DNA of 9,185 bases from Acidobacteriota bacterium. Its GTDB lineage: Bacteria; Acidobacteriota; Vicinamibacteria; Vicinamibacterales; 2-12-FULL-66-21. The notes beneath the pieces are model-generated. The model searched no databases. It was not told the DNA's origin and was given only the letters and a program-made list of their open reading frames with translations. Shown piece after piece: positions 1-7,030 of this stretch (the stretch's first letter is position 1; the number at the start of each line of letters is the position of its first letter). The position numbers were made by a program, and so were the translations under genes. The DNA is taken from NCBI GenBank assembly GCA_013362195.1, contig JABFWM010000386.1, forward strand, positions 1 to 9,185. Direction: 5' to 3'.

Positions 1-187
1 ATAGCACGTGCGCTCGAAAACCGACGAGGACGCGGCACCCTCCACGCCAGCAGACCTCCCGCGCTGTCGAAGTGGGCGCCGCGACGAACGTCCCGTTGGC
101 AGGCCTGACGGCACGTCGCAGACCGATTCTGCAACGCTGATTGGATCTGGGCCGGTGCCTTGCGTACGTGCTATGCGTTAGAGGCCC

Positions 188-1075
188 GTGCTCATACCGC
201 TCGCCGTTGCTGCCCGCATCGTCGCCAACCCGATCTCGAACGCCTTCCAGAAGCGGCTGACCGCCGCACCCGCGCATCCCGTGTTCATCATTGCCGCCAC
301 TCACGCGCTGCTGACGGCGGTCGTGGCGCCGTTCGCGTGGCACGCGGGCATGACGTCGCTCACGCGAGCGTTCTGGCTGAATATGGCCGTGAGCGCAAGT
401 CTCGCGGTAGTGGGCAATGTGCTGCTCGTCTATGCGCTGCGCGCCGGCGACCTCTCCGTGCTCGGATCGATCAACGCCTACAAGGCGGTCCTGAGCCTGG
501 TGCTCGGCGTGTTCCTGATCGGCGAAGTGCCCTCCGCCACGGGAGCCGCCGGGGTGCTCCTGATCCTCCTCGGCAGCGCCATCGTCGTCGAGCGCGGGGA
601 AGGGCAGTCACGGGGCACGGCGCTCGTCCGGTTCTTTCGCGAGCCCGGTGTGCAGCTCCGCTTCGCGGCGCTTGCCTGCTCGGCGACCGAAGCGGTGTTC
701 CTGAAGCGCGCGGTGCTGGCTTCGGCTCCCGTCCTCGTGTTCTATATGTGGTCGGTTCTGGGGGTCGTCGTCGCCGCCGTGTGCGGTGCGCTCGTCCTGA
801 ATGGACAGATCGGATCGGAGATGCGAACGTTCCGGCGGCGGTGGCGCATGTATGTGTGTCTCGCCGCGGCGACGGGCGTCATGCAGCTGACGACGCTGCT
901 GACATTCGGCGCCCTGCAGGTGGGATATTCGCTGGCGCTCTTTCAACTGTCGACGCTGATCAGCGTGTTTCTTGGCTACCGGTACTTCCAGGAACGCAGC
1001 ATCGCGCGGCGGCTCGCCGGCGCGGTGGTGATGATCGTCGGAGCGTTGATGATTGTCATGGGAGGACGCCGCTAG
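188..1075 (+). CDS. DMT-superfamily (EamA-like) membrane transporter
   Basis: This is a 295-residue, almost wholly hydrophobic protein with about ten predicted membrane helices arranged as two EamA-like halves, the usual size for the drug/metabolite transporter superfamily. The N-terminal helix carries the motif SNAFQKRL (about residues 17-24), which I recognise from a DMT subgroup. The second half starts near residue 155, after a short charged loop (VERGEGQSRGT). The GTG start at 188 is the only reasonable one: an in-frame TAG lies at 179-181 and the first helix begins at once. The ribosome site is weak (GAGG at 181-184, only 3 bases away). It should sit in the inner membrane and move a small metabolite or drug, but the substrate cannot be read from sequence. 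The stop lies 25 bases before the PIG-L gene, suggesting one transcript. Family is confident; function is only general. Confidence 0.85.
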   Translation: MLIPLAVAARIVANPISNAFQKRLTAAPAHPVFIIAATHALLTAVVAPFAWHAGMTSLTRAFWLNMAVSASLAVVGNVLLVYALRAGDLSVLGSINAYKAVLSLVLGVFLIGEVPSATGAAGVLLILLGSAIVVERGEGQSRGTALVRFFREPGVQLRFAALACSATEAVFLKRAVLASAPVLVFYMWSVLGVVVAAVCGALVLNGQIGSEMRTFRRRWRMYVCLAAATGVMQLTTLLTFGALQVGYSLALFQLSTLISVFLGYRYFQERSIARRLAGAVVMIVGALMIVMGGRR

Positions 1076-1100
1076 ATCGCAAAGGCGGTAAGGAGGCAGC

Positions 1101-1907
1101 GTGAGAGGCAAGGGAATGTGCGTCGGTCTCGGGGTCGCGTGCGGCGTGATGGCCCTCCATGCCGGCGCCCGGCAGAGCACGCCGCGGACGCTGGTCGCGG
1201 TGTTCGCGCATCCCGACGATGAAACGATCGCCGGCCCGCTGCTCGCGCATTACGCGAGCGAGCGCGATACACGCGTGCACCTGGTCATCGTCACGAACGG
1301 CGACAAAGGCGTGACGCCGTTCGCGAACATTCCGGCGGGGGAGCCGCTCGCCGCCGCGCGCGCGAAGGAAGCCGCGTGCGCGTGCGAAGCGCTCGGCGCG
1401 CAGCCGCCGGTGCTGCTCGGCTTCCCCGACGCGGGGCTGAATTCGGCGCAGGTGCTCGGCGCGGTCACGGCGAAGCTCACCGCGACGCTCGCGACCCTGA
1501 AGCCGGACGCGCTCGTCACCTGGGGACCCGACGGCGGCTACGGGCATCCCGATCATCGGCTCGTGAGCGCGGTCTTGACCCAACTCGTCGCGGCCGGAGC
1601 GACGACCCAGGCGCTGTATTACGCGGGGCTGCCGAAGAGCCGCCTGGATGCTGACGAGGTGAAGGCGCTCAGGTTTCCAGCGCCGTTCGCGCCCACGCTC
1701 GACGACCTGCTGCAGACGCGTGTGCCCTACACCACAGCGGACGCGGAGCGCGCGAAACGCTCCCTCGCGTGCCACAGGTCGCAGTTCACCCCCGAGAGCA
1801 TGGATCTCATCGTCACGCTCACGCAGAAAATTCACAACGGCCGGATGCACCTCCGTCACTGGAACGGCGGCCCGCCGCGGTCCGATCTGTTCGATCCGAA
1901 GCGCTGA
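1101..1907 (+). CDS. Secreted PIG-L/LmbE-family zinc-dependent deacetylase
   Basis: This 268-residue protein belongs to the PIG-L family, whose members remove N-acetyl groups from GlcNAc-type substrates (MshB, BshB, LmbE relatives). The N-terminal metal motif AHPDDE is at residues 36-41 (H37, D40 as expected zinc ligands). The second conserved patch GYGHPDH is at 146-152, with H149 or H152 completing the zinc site. Residues 1-23 form a short hydrophobic leader ending HAGA, so export is likely; signal peptidase I cleavage after A23 fits. The GTG start at 1101 is supported by a strong AAGGAGG at 1089-1095 with a 5-base spacer. It follows the transporter gene closely and may share its promoter. 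The substrate is unknown; a secreted form argues against mycothiol or bacillithiol synthesis and for an extracellular amino-sugar compound, which is inference. Confidence 0.88.
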   Translation: MRGKGMCVGLGVACGVMALHAGARQSTPRTLVAVFAHPDDETIAGPLLAHYASERDTRVHLVIVTNGDKGVTPFANIPAGEPLAAARAKEAACACEALGAQPPVLLGFPDAGLNSAQVLGAVTAKLTATLATLKPDALVTWGPDGGYGHPDHRLVSAVLTQLVAAGATTQALYYAGLPKSRLDADEVKALRFPAPFAPTLDDLLQTRVPYTTADAERAKRSLACHRSQFTPESMDLIVTLTQKIHNGRMHLRHWNGGPPRSDLFDPKR

Positions 1908-1957
1908 CGCGCGGCACGTCCGCGGCTGGTCTTTGCCTGCACGCGGAGCCGCACCGA

Positions 1958-1973
1958 CGGGGATTCAACCCCG
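1958..1973. terminator. Small hairpin between convergent genes, possible terminator
   Basis: CGGGG (1958-1962) and CCCCG (1969-1973) can form a 5-base-pair stem with the loop ATTCAA. It lies in the 85-base gap between the ends of the PIG-L gene and the converging GvpA-family gene, where a bidirectional terminator would be expected. No T-run follows on either strand, so it is not a canonical intrinsic terminator and may be chance in GC-rich DNA. Confidence 0.25.
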
Positions 1974-1992
1974 CGTGATGGAGGCGCGACCG

Positions 1993-2340
1993 CTATCGGG
2001 CCGATCGAGAATGCCGGTGAGAGCGCAGTCGCGTCACCGGACGGGGGCGGGAGGCTGGCGAGGAGTTGCGTGCCGGACGATGCGGCGGACGATGATCGGC
2101 GGTCCCGGTCCAGCCCGGGCCGCTGATCCCGCCGGGCGTCGCGAAGATCGGCATCTGCGCCAGCGGGACGGAGTAGGCCAGGCAGGTCTCGAACGAGGCC
2201 GCCATGACGCGCGACGTGATGGTCATCAGATCGATGCCGCCGAAGGAATCGCGCATCCACGAGTCGATCACGATGCCCTTGTCGAGCACGCGATCGAGTA
2301 CGTCGATCAGCGAAGGACGATCGGTATGGACAATCGGCAT
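1993..2340 (-). CDS. Orphan gas vesicle structural protein, GvpA/GvpJ family
   Basis: The 115-residue product has the GvpA fold signature: LIDVLDRVLDKGIVIDSW (residues 11-28), then GGIDLMTITSRVMAASFET (34-52), matching the helix-strand-strand-helix core of gas vesicle shell proteins (GvpA LDKGIVIDAW and ASVET). The ATG at 2340 is preferred because it has AAGG four bases upstream and puts DKG at residues 20-22, as in classical GvpA. An in-frame GTG at 2406 would add 22 residues but has no ribosome site. Odd points: Cys53 and Ser57 sit where GvpA usually has Tyr and Ala, and after about residue 76 a Pro/Arg/Ser-rich basic tail of some 40 residues follows, with a 12-base tandem repeat (CGGACGATG twice, 2074-2094). 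That tail may be native or the result of a frameshift. No gvpN, F, L, K or O is visible, so buoyant vesicles cannot be inferred. Whether it is A, J, M or S type is unresolved. Confidence 0.8.
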   Translation of the reverse strand: MPIVHTDRPSLIDVLDRVLDKGIVIDSWMRDSFGGIDLMTITSRVMAASFETCLAYSVPLAQMPIFATPGGISGPGWTGTADHRPPHRPARNSSPASRPRPVTRLRSHRHSRSAR

Positions 2341-2717
2341 CGTGCCTTCATCGTACTCAGGCCCGGCGCCGAACTGGGTGTCGCCGCCGACGCTGTGATC
2401 TCTCACGCAGCGATCGACTGAGAGCTCGACCTTATGGCGCGAACTCCCAGTGTCCCTCGTCCTGCTTCAATTCTGCTGCCATCCTCCGCAGGATAACGTC
2501 GCGCTTGACAATGACGCGATTGCACGCCCGTACGGCAGCGACGACGCGAGTGTCAGTCTGCGCTTTCGAGCGCGGCCATAACCGTCGGTGCGCCGGGAAC
2601 GAGTAGTAACCTCGGACGCAGGATTCGCGCGGGCCGGCGCCGATGTTCGCCTTGCGGCGACTACGGCGACGCCACATCGCAGAACAGACGAGGTGTCTGC
2701 GGTGTGTCGAAACCGCC
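2341..2717. other. Stretch without a supported gene
   Basis: Between the GvpA-family gene (minus) and the kinase promoter (plus) I can support no gene. An open minus-strand frame at 2432-2677 (81 codons) ends 25 bases before the alternative GTG of the gvpA gene. Its last 35 residues look somewhat protein-like (ending ELKQDEGHWEFAP), but it has no ribosome site and no family I recognise; it could be a decayed neighbour. No clear promoter for the gvpA-family gene was found. Base composition is less GC-rich here than inside the genes, as expected of non-coding or degenerating DNA. Confidence 0.5.
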
Positions 2718-2747
2718 GTGTCATTCCGGGCGGAAGTGCATTACAAT
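2718..2747 (+). promoter_or_regulatory. Probable sigma-70 promoter for the hybrid kinase gene
   Basis: A -10 box TACAAT (2742-2747, 5 of 6 to consensus) stands out in GC-rich DNA. A -35-like GTGTCA (2718-2723, 4 of 6) is 18 bases upstream. Transcription would start near 2754, giving a leader of about 60 bases before the GTG at 2815. The position of this box argues against the longer reading frame that opens at 2704. Confidence 0.5.
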
Positions 2748-2814
2748 CGATCCCGCCGGTCGCCAGCCGGTTCCCTCACAAACTGTTCCATCTGGTCGCG
2801 AACGAGGACGCACT

Positions 2815-4941
2815 GTGCCCGAAGAGTGGCAGCCCGATGCGCCCGCCGAGCTCATGCAGCAACTCGCGCAGGCGCTGCACCATCGCGTTGACGAACTCGA
2901 GGCGCTGCTTGACGTGTTGCCGATCGGCGTCGCCATTGCCGACGACCCCGAGTGCCGGCACATTCGCGCCAATCGCGCGCTCGCGCGTCTCTTCGGGCTG
3001 CCGATCGAATCCAGCGCCTCCCTGACGCCGCGGCAAGGAGACCACACGCCCTACAAGGTGCTGCGCGGCGGCCGCGAACTGCCGCCCGAGGAGCTGCCGC
3101 TGCACCGCGCGGCGCGGGAGGGCATTGCCATCGCCGACTTCGAATGCGAGATCGTCCGCGAAGACGGCCGGCGCATCCCGATCCTGATGCAGGTGTTGCC
3201 GCTCTTCGACGACGCCGGCAAGCCGCGCGGCGCGCTCGGCGCGATCAGCGACGTCGGCGAGCGCGTCCGGCTGCAGCGCGAGCAACGGTTCATCGCCGAC
3301 GCGAGCCGCGTCCTCGCCTCGAGCCTCGATCAGGACACCACGCTCGGCGCGCTCGCGGAGCTCTCCGTCCCGATGCTCGGGGATTACTGCTTCGTGGACG
3401 TGATGCGCGAGGAAGGAAGCGTCCGCCGCGTCGCCGCGGCGACGGCCGATCCCGACACGGCCGACGTGGTTCGCGAGCTGCAGCGCTACCCGCCGGCGCT
3501 CCGCATCGACAGTCCGGCCACGCGCGTGATCCGCTCCGGCGATCCATACGTCTGCGAGGAGGTGAGCGACGATCTGCTGCGCGCCGCCGCCCAGAACGAG
3601 GAGCACGAGCGCCTGCTCCGCGCGTTGAACGTCCGATCGTTCGCGATGGCGCCGCTGCGCGCGCGCGGCCGCACGCTGGGCGTGTTCACGGTCGGCATGC
3701 TGGGGACCACTCGCACGCTGACGGCGCGAGACCTGCCGCTCCTCGCCGACGTGGCCTCGCGCGCCGCGCTCGCCCTCGACAGCGCGATCCTCTACCGCGA
3801 CGCGCAGGAAGCCAACCGGCTGAAGGACGATTTCCTCGCCACGCTCTCGCACGAGCTGCGGACGCCGCTCAATGCGCTGCTCGGGTGGGCGCAAATCCTC
3901 CGCACCCAGCTCCCCGACAACGCGGTCGCCATCCGCGCCATCGACAGCATCGATCGAAACGCCCACGCGCAGCTCGTGCTGATCAACGACCTCCTCGACG
4001 TGTCGCGGGTGATCAGCGGCAAGCTCCGGATGGAGCAGAAGGTCGTCGACGTGGCCGCGGTCATCAGCGCCGCCGTCGACGCGATTCGCCCCGCCGCGCG
4101 GGGCCGCGAGATCGAGCTGTCGGTGACGATCGCGCCGGTGCTGCTCGAAGTGATTGGCGACGCGGATCGCCTGCAGCAGGTGGTGTGGAACCTCGCGTCG
4201 AACGCGGTGAAGTTCACGCCGCGCGGCGGGCGCGTGGAAGTGGTCGTCGAACAGCGCCAGGGCGGCGTGCAGATCACCGTCAGCGACACTGGCATCGGGA
4301 TCGATCCGGCGTTCCTGCCGTTCGTGTTCGATCGCTTCCGTCAGGGGGACAGCAGCACCACCCGCGCGCAGAGCGGCCTCGGGCTCGGCCTGGCGATCGT
4401 GCGCCATCTGGTGGATCTGCACGGCGGATCGGTGATGGCGGAAAGCGCCGGGCGCAATCGCGGCACGCGGTTCACCGTCACGCTGCCCGCCCGCCAGCCG
4501 CAATTCGCACGCGACATGACGCCGCCGCCGCTGCCGCCCGGCGCGCCGGCGCTGCGCGGCGTCCGCATCCTCGCCGTCGACGACGATCCAGACGCGTGTG
4601 AATTGTTTCGCCTCGTGCTCGACTCCGCCGGCGCCGAGGTGCTGACGCTGGGGTCGGCGATGGACGCGCTCGCGCAGCTGCCCGTCTTCCAGCCGCACGT
4701 GGTGCTTGCCGACATCGCGATGCCGGAGATGGACGGCTACGACCTGCTGGAGCGGATCCGCGCCGCCGCGCCGCTCGAGGGCGCGCCGCCGGTGATCGCG
4801 GTGACCGCCTACGTGTCAGCCGACGACGAGCGCCGCGCGCTGGCGGCCGGCTTCGCCCGTCATCTGGGCAAGCCGGTGAACCACGACGCGCTCGTCCGGA
4901 ACGTCGCCGAGGCCGCCAACCTTCGAACGCTGGAACCCTGA
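2815..4941 (+). CDS. Hybrid sensor histidine kinase (PAS-GAF-HisKA-HATPase-REC)
   Basis: This 708-residue soluble hybrid kinase has no membrane segment, so it should sense a cytoplasmic cue. The order is a short helical N-terminus (about 12-32), PAS (about 26-150), GAF (about 160-325), HisKA with phospho-acceptor His346 in SHELRTP, HATPase_c and a C-terminal receiver. The ATPase domain shows the N box around N459/N463, G1 DTGIG at 491-495, an F box FDRFRQG and G2 GLGLGLAIV at 521-529. The receiver (about 583-700) is complete: acidic D589-D591, phospho-acceptor Asp633 in ADIAMPEMDG, T664 and K686 in GKP. GTG 2815 is chosen because GAGGA (2804-2808) lies 6 bases upstream and a promoter lies just before; an in-frame GTG at 2704 would lie upstream of that promoter. 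There is no DNA-binding output domain, so the signal must pass to another protein. The ligand of PAS/GAF cannot be told. Confidence 0.93.
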   Translation: MPEEWQPDAPAELMQQLAQALHHRVDELEALLDVLPIGVAIADDPECRHIRANRALARLFGLPIESSASLTPRQGDHTPYKVLRGGRELPPEELPLHRAAREGIAIADFECEIVREDGRRIPILMQVLPLFDDAGKPRGALGAISDVGERVRLQREQRFIADASRVLASSLDQDTTLGALAELSVPMLGDYCFVDVMREEGSVRRVAAATADPDTADVVRELQRYPPALRIDSPATRVIRSGDPYVCEEVSDDLLRAAAQNEEHERLLRALNVRSFAMAPLRARGRTLGVFTVGMLGTTRTLTARDLPLLADVASRAALALDSAILYRDAQEANRLKDDFLATLSHELRTPLNALLGWAQILRTQLPDNAVAIRAIDSIDRNAHAQLVLINDLLDVSRVISGKLRMEQKVVDVAAVISAAVDAIRPAARGREIELSVTIAPVLLEVIGDADRLQQVVWNLASNAVKFTPRGGRVEVVVEQRQGGVQITVSDTGIGIDPAFLPFVFDRFRQGDSSTTRAQSGLGLGLAIVRHLVDLHGGSVMAESAGRNRGTRFTVTLPARQPQFARDMTPPPLPPGAPALRGVRILAVDDDPDACELFRLVLDSAGAEVLTLGSAMDALAQLPVFQPHVVLADIAMPEMDGYDLLERIRAAAPLEGAPPVIAVTAYVSADDERRALAAGFARHLGKPVNHDALVRNVAEAANLRTLEP

Positions 4942-4951
4942 CCGCAGACCG

Positions 4952-5311
4952 TCAGCACCGTGGCGCCGCGCGCCGCGGCGCACCGGCGATCCGCGCCGGG
5001 ATACGCCGGCCGGGCGTGAGCCGGATGATGGGAATGTGCGCCGTTGCCGGGCACATCGCGAGCAGCTCCGTGGTCTCGCGCACGTCGGTCGCGCCCAGCG
5101 ACACGTCGACAAGGATGAGGTCGGGCATGTGACACGACGCCTTGACGATCGTCTCGAAGGCGGTCCGCGCGATCGTCACGCGGAAGCCGCGCGCCTGCAG
5201 CTCGCGCGCGCGCCGGGTGCGCGACTCGTGGTCGGCGTCGGCGACGAGGACGAGCGGCACCGAGAGCGGCGCCGCCGTCATTGCCTTGGGGGCTGTCTGC
5301 AATTCGGACAT
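4952..5311 (-). CDS. Truncated receiver-domain (REC) protein
   Basis: The 119-residue protein has an 18-residue N-terminal extension and then a CheY-like receiver: acidic pair D25/D27 in LVADAD, phospho-acceptor Asp69 in DLILVDVS, and T99 in IIRLTP. After T99 the fold should continue through helix 4, strand 5 with the conserved Lys, and helix 5; instead it ends in a short Arg/Pro/Ala-rich stretch (GRRIPARIAGAPRR). The conserved Lys is absent. The start at 5311 has GGAGG seven bases upstream. Its stop lies 10 bases from the stop of the hybrid kinase on the other strand, so the two genes meet tail to tail. It may be a 3'-truncated response regulator, or a degenerate receiver with a non-phosphorylation role. 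It is probably transcribed together with the zinc-ribbon gene upstream. Confidence 0.72.
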   Translation of the reverse strand: MSELQTAPKAMTAAPLSVPLVLVADADHESRTRRARELQARGFRVTIARTAFETIVKASCHMPDLILVDVSLGATDVRETTELLAMCPATAHIPIIRLTPGRRIPARIAGAPRRAAPRC

Positions 5312-5364
5312 CTGGCGGCCTCCGCCGGGCATGGCAGCTCGGGCCCAGCAAGATCCACTCCGGA

Positions 5365-5595
5365 TTACGCCCGCAACGCGCGATTGATGCCGACCGCGAC
5401 CAGCGCGCCGGCGAGAAAGCTGACCGCGTCCATGTCCGTGACCTGGCCGTGCGGATCGAACGCGGCCAGGAGGAGCAGCGCGAGGAAGCCGCCGCCGATC
5501 GCGCACGCAGCGATTTCGAGAGCGATGAGACCCCGACGACGCGGACAGCGATGGCCGTCGGTCAGATGCCCCTTGCAGCGGGGACAGGTTGCCAT
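5365..5595 (-). CDS. Small zinc-ribbon membrane protein, unknown function
   Basis: The 76-residue product begins with a half zinc-ribbon, CPRC (Cys4, Cys7) and HRCP (His15, Cys17), followed by a basic RRRG. Two hydrophobic helices follow, about residues 23-45 and 57-72, separated by a short acidic loop (FDPHGQVTDMD). The positive-inside rule puts the Cys motif in the cytoplasm. The ATG at 5595 begins directly before the Cys motif; no good Shine-Dalgarno is seen, and the leader may be short. It ends 53 bases before the receiver gene on the same strand, which suggests one transcript. I do not recognise a family beyond the general zinc-ribbon plus membrane-anchor architecture. It could be an accessory or scaffold protein. 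Confidence 0.6.
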   Translation of the reverse strand: MATCPRCKGHLTDGHRCPRRRGLIALEIAACAIGGGFLALLLLAAFDPHGQVTDMDAVSFLAGALVAVGINRALRA

Positions 5596-5628
5596 TAACG
5601 GGACAGGGAACCCAGCCGAACGGCGGCC

Positions 5629-5637
5629 ACGATAGCA
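5629..5637 (-). promoter_or_regulatory. Possible extended -10 promoter for the zinc-ribbon/REC transcript
   Basis: Read on the minus strand the site is TGCTATCGT: an extended -10 (TG, one base, then TATCGT, 4 of 6). A weak -35-like TTGCAC lies 19 bases upstream. Transcription would start near 5622, about 27 bases before the zinc-ribbon start. This is a motif match only. Confidence 0.35.
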
Positions 5638-5653
5638 CACCTTCCGCGCGCGG

Positions 5654-5681
5654 GTGCAACGAGGCGCATTCGGCGTATGAT
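5654..5681 (+). promoter_or_regulatory. Possible promoter for the two-helix membrane protein gene
   Basis: TATGAT (5676-5681, 5 of 6 to the -10 consensus) lies 16 bases after GTGCAA (5654-5659, 3 of 6). It would start transcripts near 5688, after the ATG codons at 5677 and 5680 but before the one at 5701. It is divergent from, and nearly abuts, the minus-strand promoter candidate at 5629-5637. Confidence 0.35.
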
Positions 5682-5700
5682 GGCGGCCGCGGATCGCACC

Positions 5701-6165
5701 ATGACCGAGCGGCAGCAGATCGTGTCCACGGCGTTGCTGGCGGCAGGCGTCGCCCTCGTGTTCGCGGGCATGAGTTCCGCCCTCCACTTCTCGGCGGCCG
5801 GGATCGTGGCGGCGGTGGCGACGATCGCCGGGCTCCTGTATGCGGGCGGCGTGTGGTTCGGCGGCTCGGTGAAGGCCGATCGGTCGGTGATCATCTTCGA
5901 TCGTGGTCTCACCGTCGTGAGCGGCGCCCATCCAGGGCGGCCGGTCAGCGACAATTTCCCTCTCCACGTCCGCCGCGATTTCGAGCAGCGCTGCCGCGAC
6001 GCCTTCGACGGCCGCAGCACCTGGTTCTCGATCCCCGGCGATACGGAGCGGCGCCGTTTCGAGGTGGCGCCGATTCGTACGGCTGACGGGGTCATCGCGT
6101 TCGGCATTGTGATCTCCGGCGATTTCGTCCGCCAGGCGGCCCAGGAACTCACGCCGGTCGCGTAA
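5701..6165 (+). CDS. Two-helix membrane protein with a possible PAS-like soluble domain
   Basis: The 154-residue product has two hydrophobic helices near the N-terminus (about 8-27 and 30-54) and a soluble domain of some 95 residues. The soluble part has the rhythm of a PAS-type sensor: IIFDRGLTVVSG at the start, a helical middle with DFEQRCRDAF, then RRFEVAPIRTADGVIAFGIVISG, like the last two strands of a PAS sheet. This is a resemblance, not a proven match. The start at 5701 is preferred; the frame is open to ATG 5677, but the extra residues (MMAAADRT) look like leader translated by chance and overlap the likely -10 box. No catalytic motif is seen. The gene is divergent from the zinc-ribbon/receiver pair and ends 3 bases before the converging lgt stop. 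I do not recognise the family. Confidence 0.68.
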   Translation: MTERQQIVSTALLAAGVALVFAGMSSALHFSAAGIVAAVATIAGLLYAGGVWFGGSVKADRSVIIFDRGLTVVSGAHPGRPVSDNFPLHVRRDFEQRCRDAFDGRSTWFSIPGDTERRRFEVAPIRTADGVIAFGIVISGDFVRQAAQELTPVA

Positions 6166-6168
6166 CTC

Positions 6169-6924
6169 TCACGCGCGCGCGCGCACGGCGGTTTCCGATC
6201 GCGTCCGGGGCGCCAGCAGAATCGCGGCGCCGAGCCCGACGACGAGCAGCGAGAAGAGGTGCGCGACCGTGAACGGGCCGAGCACCCGCGTGTTGACGCG
6301 CAGGAACTCCAGCGCGAAACGGAACAAGCCGGCGATCAGGAAATAGCGGCCGAGCACCTTCCGATCGTCGAGGCCGCGGGTGCGCCAGCGGATCAGCACC
6401 CAGGCCAGGACCGCCAAAAACGCCGCTTCGTACAGCTGCGTGGGGTGCACGCGCTCGGTCGTCGGCGGGAGGCCCTGCGGAAACGCGACCGCCCACGGAA
6501 GACTGGTCGGATGGCCGTAATCGTCGCCGACGAGAAAACACCCGATGCGTCCCAGCAGCTGGCCGACGGCGAGCGCAGGCGTCGCGGCTGCCAGCACCGG
6601 CACGAGGGGCCAGCCGTTGGCGCGAATCGTCATGTAACCCGCCAGCAGGCCGCCGACGAATCCGCCGAACCAACTCATCCCGCCGCGATCGAGCAGGAGT
6701 CCCAGGAACGGCCCCTCCGCGCGATGCTCGAACACGTACAGCAGCTTCGCGCCGACCAGCCCGCCGACGAGCCCGTAGACGGCCGCGTCGAGCGCCGCAT
6801 CGGGCAGTCCCGCACGGCTCAATTCGCGGCGGAACACCCAGAGCCCGACCAGCGCGCCGAGCGCGACCATCACCCCGAAGCTCGTGATGTCGAGCGAGCC
6901 GATGCGAAAGAGGACTGGATACAC
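6169..6924 (-). CDS. lgt: Prolipoprotein diacylglyceryl transferase
   Basis: Lgt moves a diacylglyceryl group from phosphatidylglycerol to the lipobox cysteine of prolipoproteins, the first step of lipoprotein maturation in the inner membrane. The 251-residue protein has about seven membrane helices and the family landmarks in order: N-terminal MYPVLFRIG, GGMSWFGGFVGG (81-92), the signature GRIGCFLVGDDYG (125-137) and HPTQLYEA (160-167), then FRFALEFLRVN (201-211). The position of the E. coli His103 is Phe86 here, a substitution I believe occurs in other Lgt proteins. The start is a GTG at 6924 with no clear ribosome site, but the N-terminus fits the family. The gene follows tRNA-Lys on the same strand after 106 bases and might be read through from it. 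Its last codons include an alternating CG run (6171-6184). lspA is not in this window. Confidence 0.96.
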   Translation of the reverse strand: MYPVLFRIGSLDITSFGVMVALGALVGLWVFRRELSRAGLPDAALDAAVYGLVGGLVGAKLLYVFEHRAEGPFLGLLLDRGGMSWFGGFVGGLLAGYMTIRANGWPLVPVLAAATPALAVGQLLGRIGCFLVGDDYGHPTSLPWAVAFPQGLPPTTERVHPTQLYEAAFLAVLAWVLIRWRTRGLDDRKVLGRYFLIAGLFRFALEFLRVNTRVLGPFTVAHLFSLLVVGLGAAILLAPRTRSETAVRARA

Positions 6925-7030
6925 GGGCGTTACAGACGGCCTGGCCGGCGCTCGCGGCCGCGGCTGGCCGACCGATCGAAGCGCTCCGTACGATCGGCAG
7001 CCGACGCGCGCAATCGAGAGCGCAGGTTCG

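Noticed and set aside
1056..1859. 267-codon minus-strand frame
   Set aside because: It is antisense to the PIG-L deacetylase, which has a clear metal site and ribosome site.
2074..2094. Two direct copies of CGGACGATG as a possible operator
   Set aside because: They lie inside the 3' part of the gvpA-like reading frame at a 12-base period, and are more simply a small in-frame duplication.
2704..2814. N-terminal extension of the kinase from GTG 2704
   Set aside because: The extra 37 residues are not PAS-like, a good -10 box falls inside them, and GTG 2815 has its own ribosome site.
2952..4601. 549-codon open frame on the plus strand in another frame
   Set aside because: It overlaps the kinase in a shifted frame; the composition is almost only Arg, Ala, Gly and Pro, with no domain.
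2776..4698. 640-codon open frame on the minus strand
   Set aside because: It lies wholly antisense to the hybrid kinase, is full of Arg/His/Ala typical of shadow frames in high-GC DNA, and has no recognisable domain.
5312..5659. Long N-terminal extension of the truncated receiver protein
   Set aside because: It would run through the zinc-ribbon gene in another frame, while the ATG at 5311 has a good GGAGG site.
5365..5967. 200-codon version of the zinc-ribbon protein
   Set aside because: The added N-terminal part is antisense to the 5701-6165 gene and of shadow composition; the Cys motif follows directly after the ATG at 5595.
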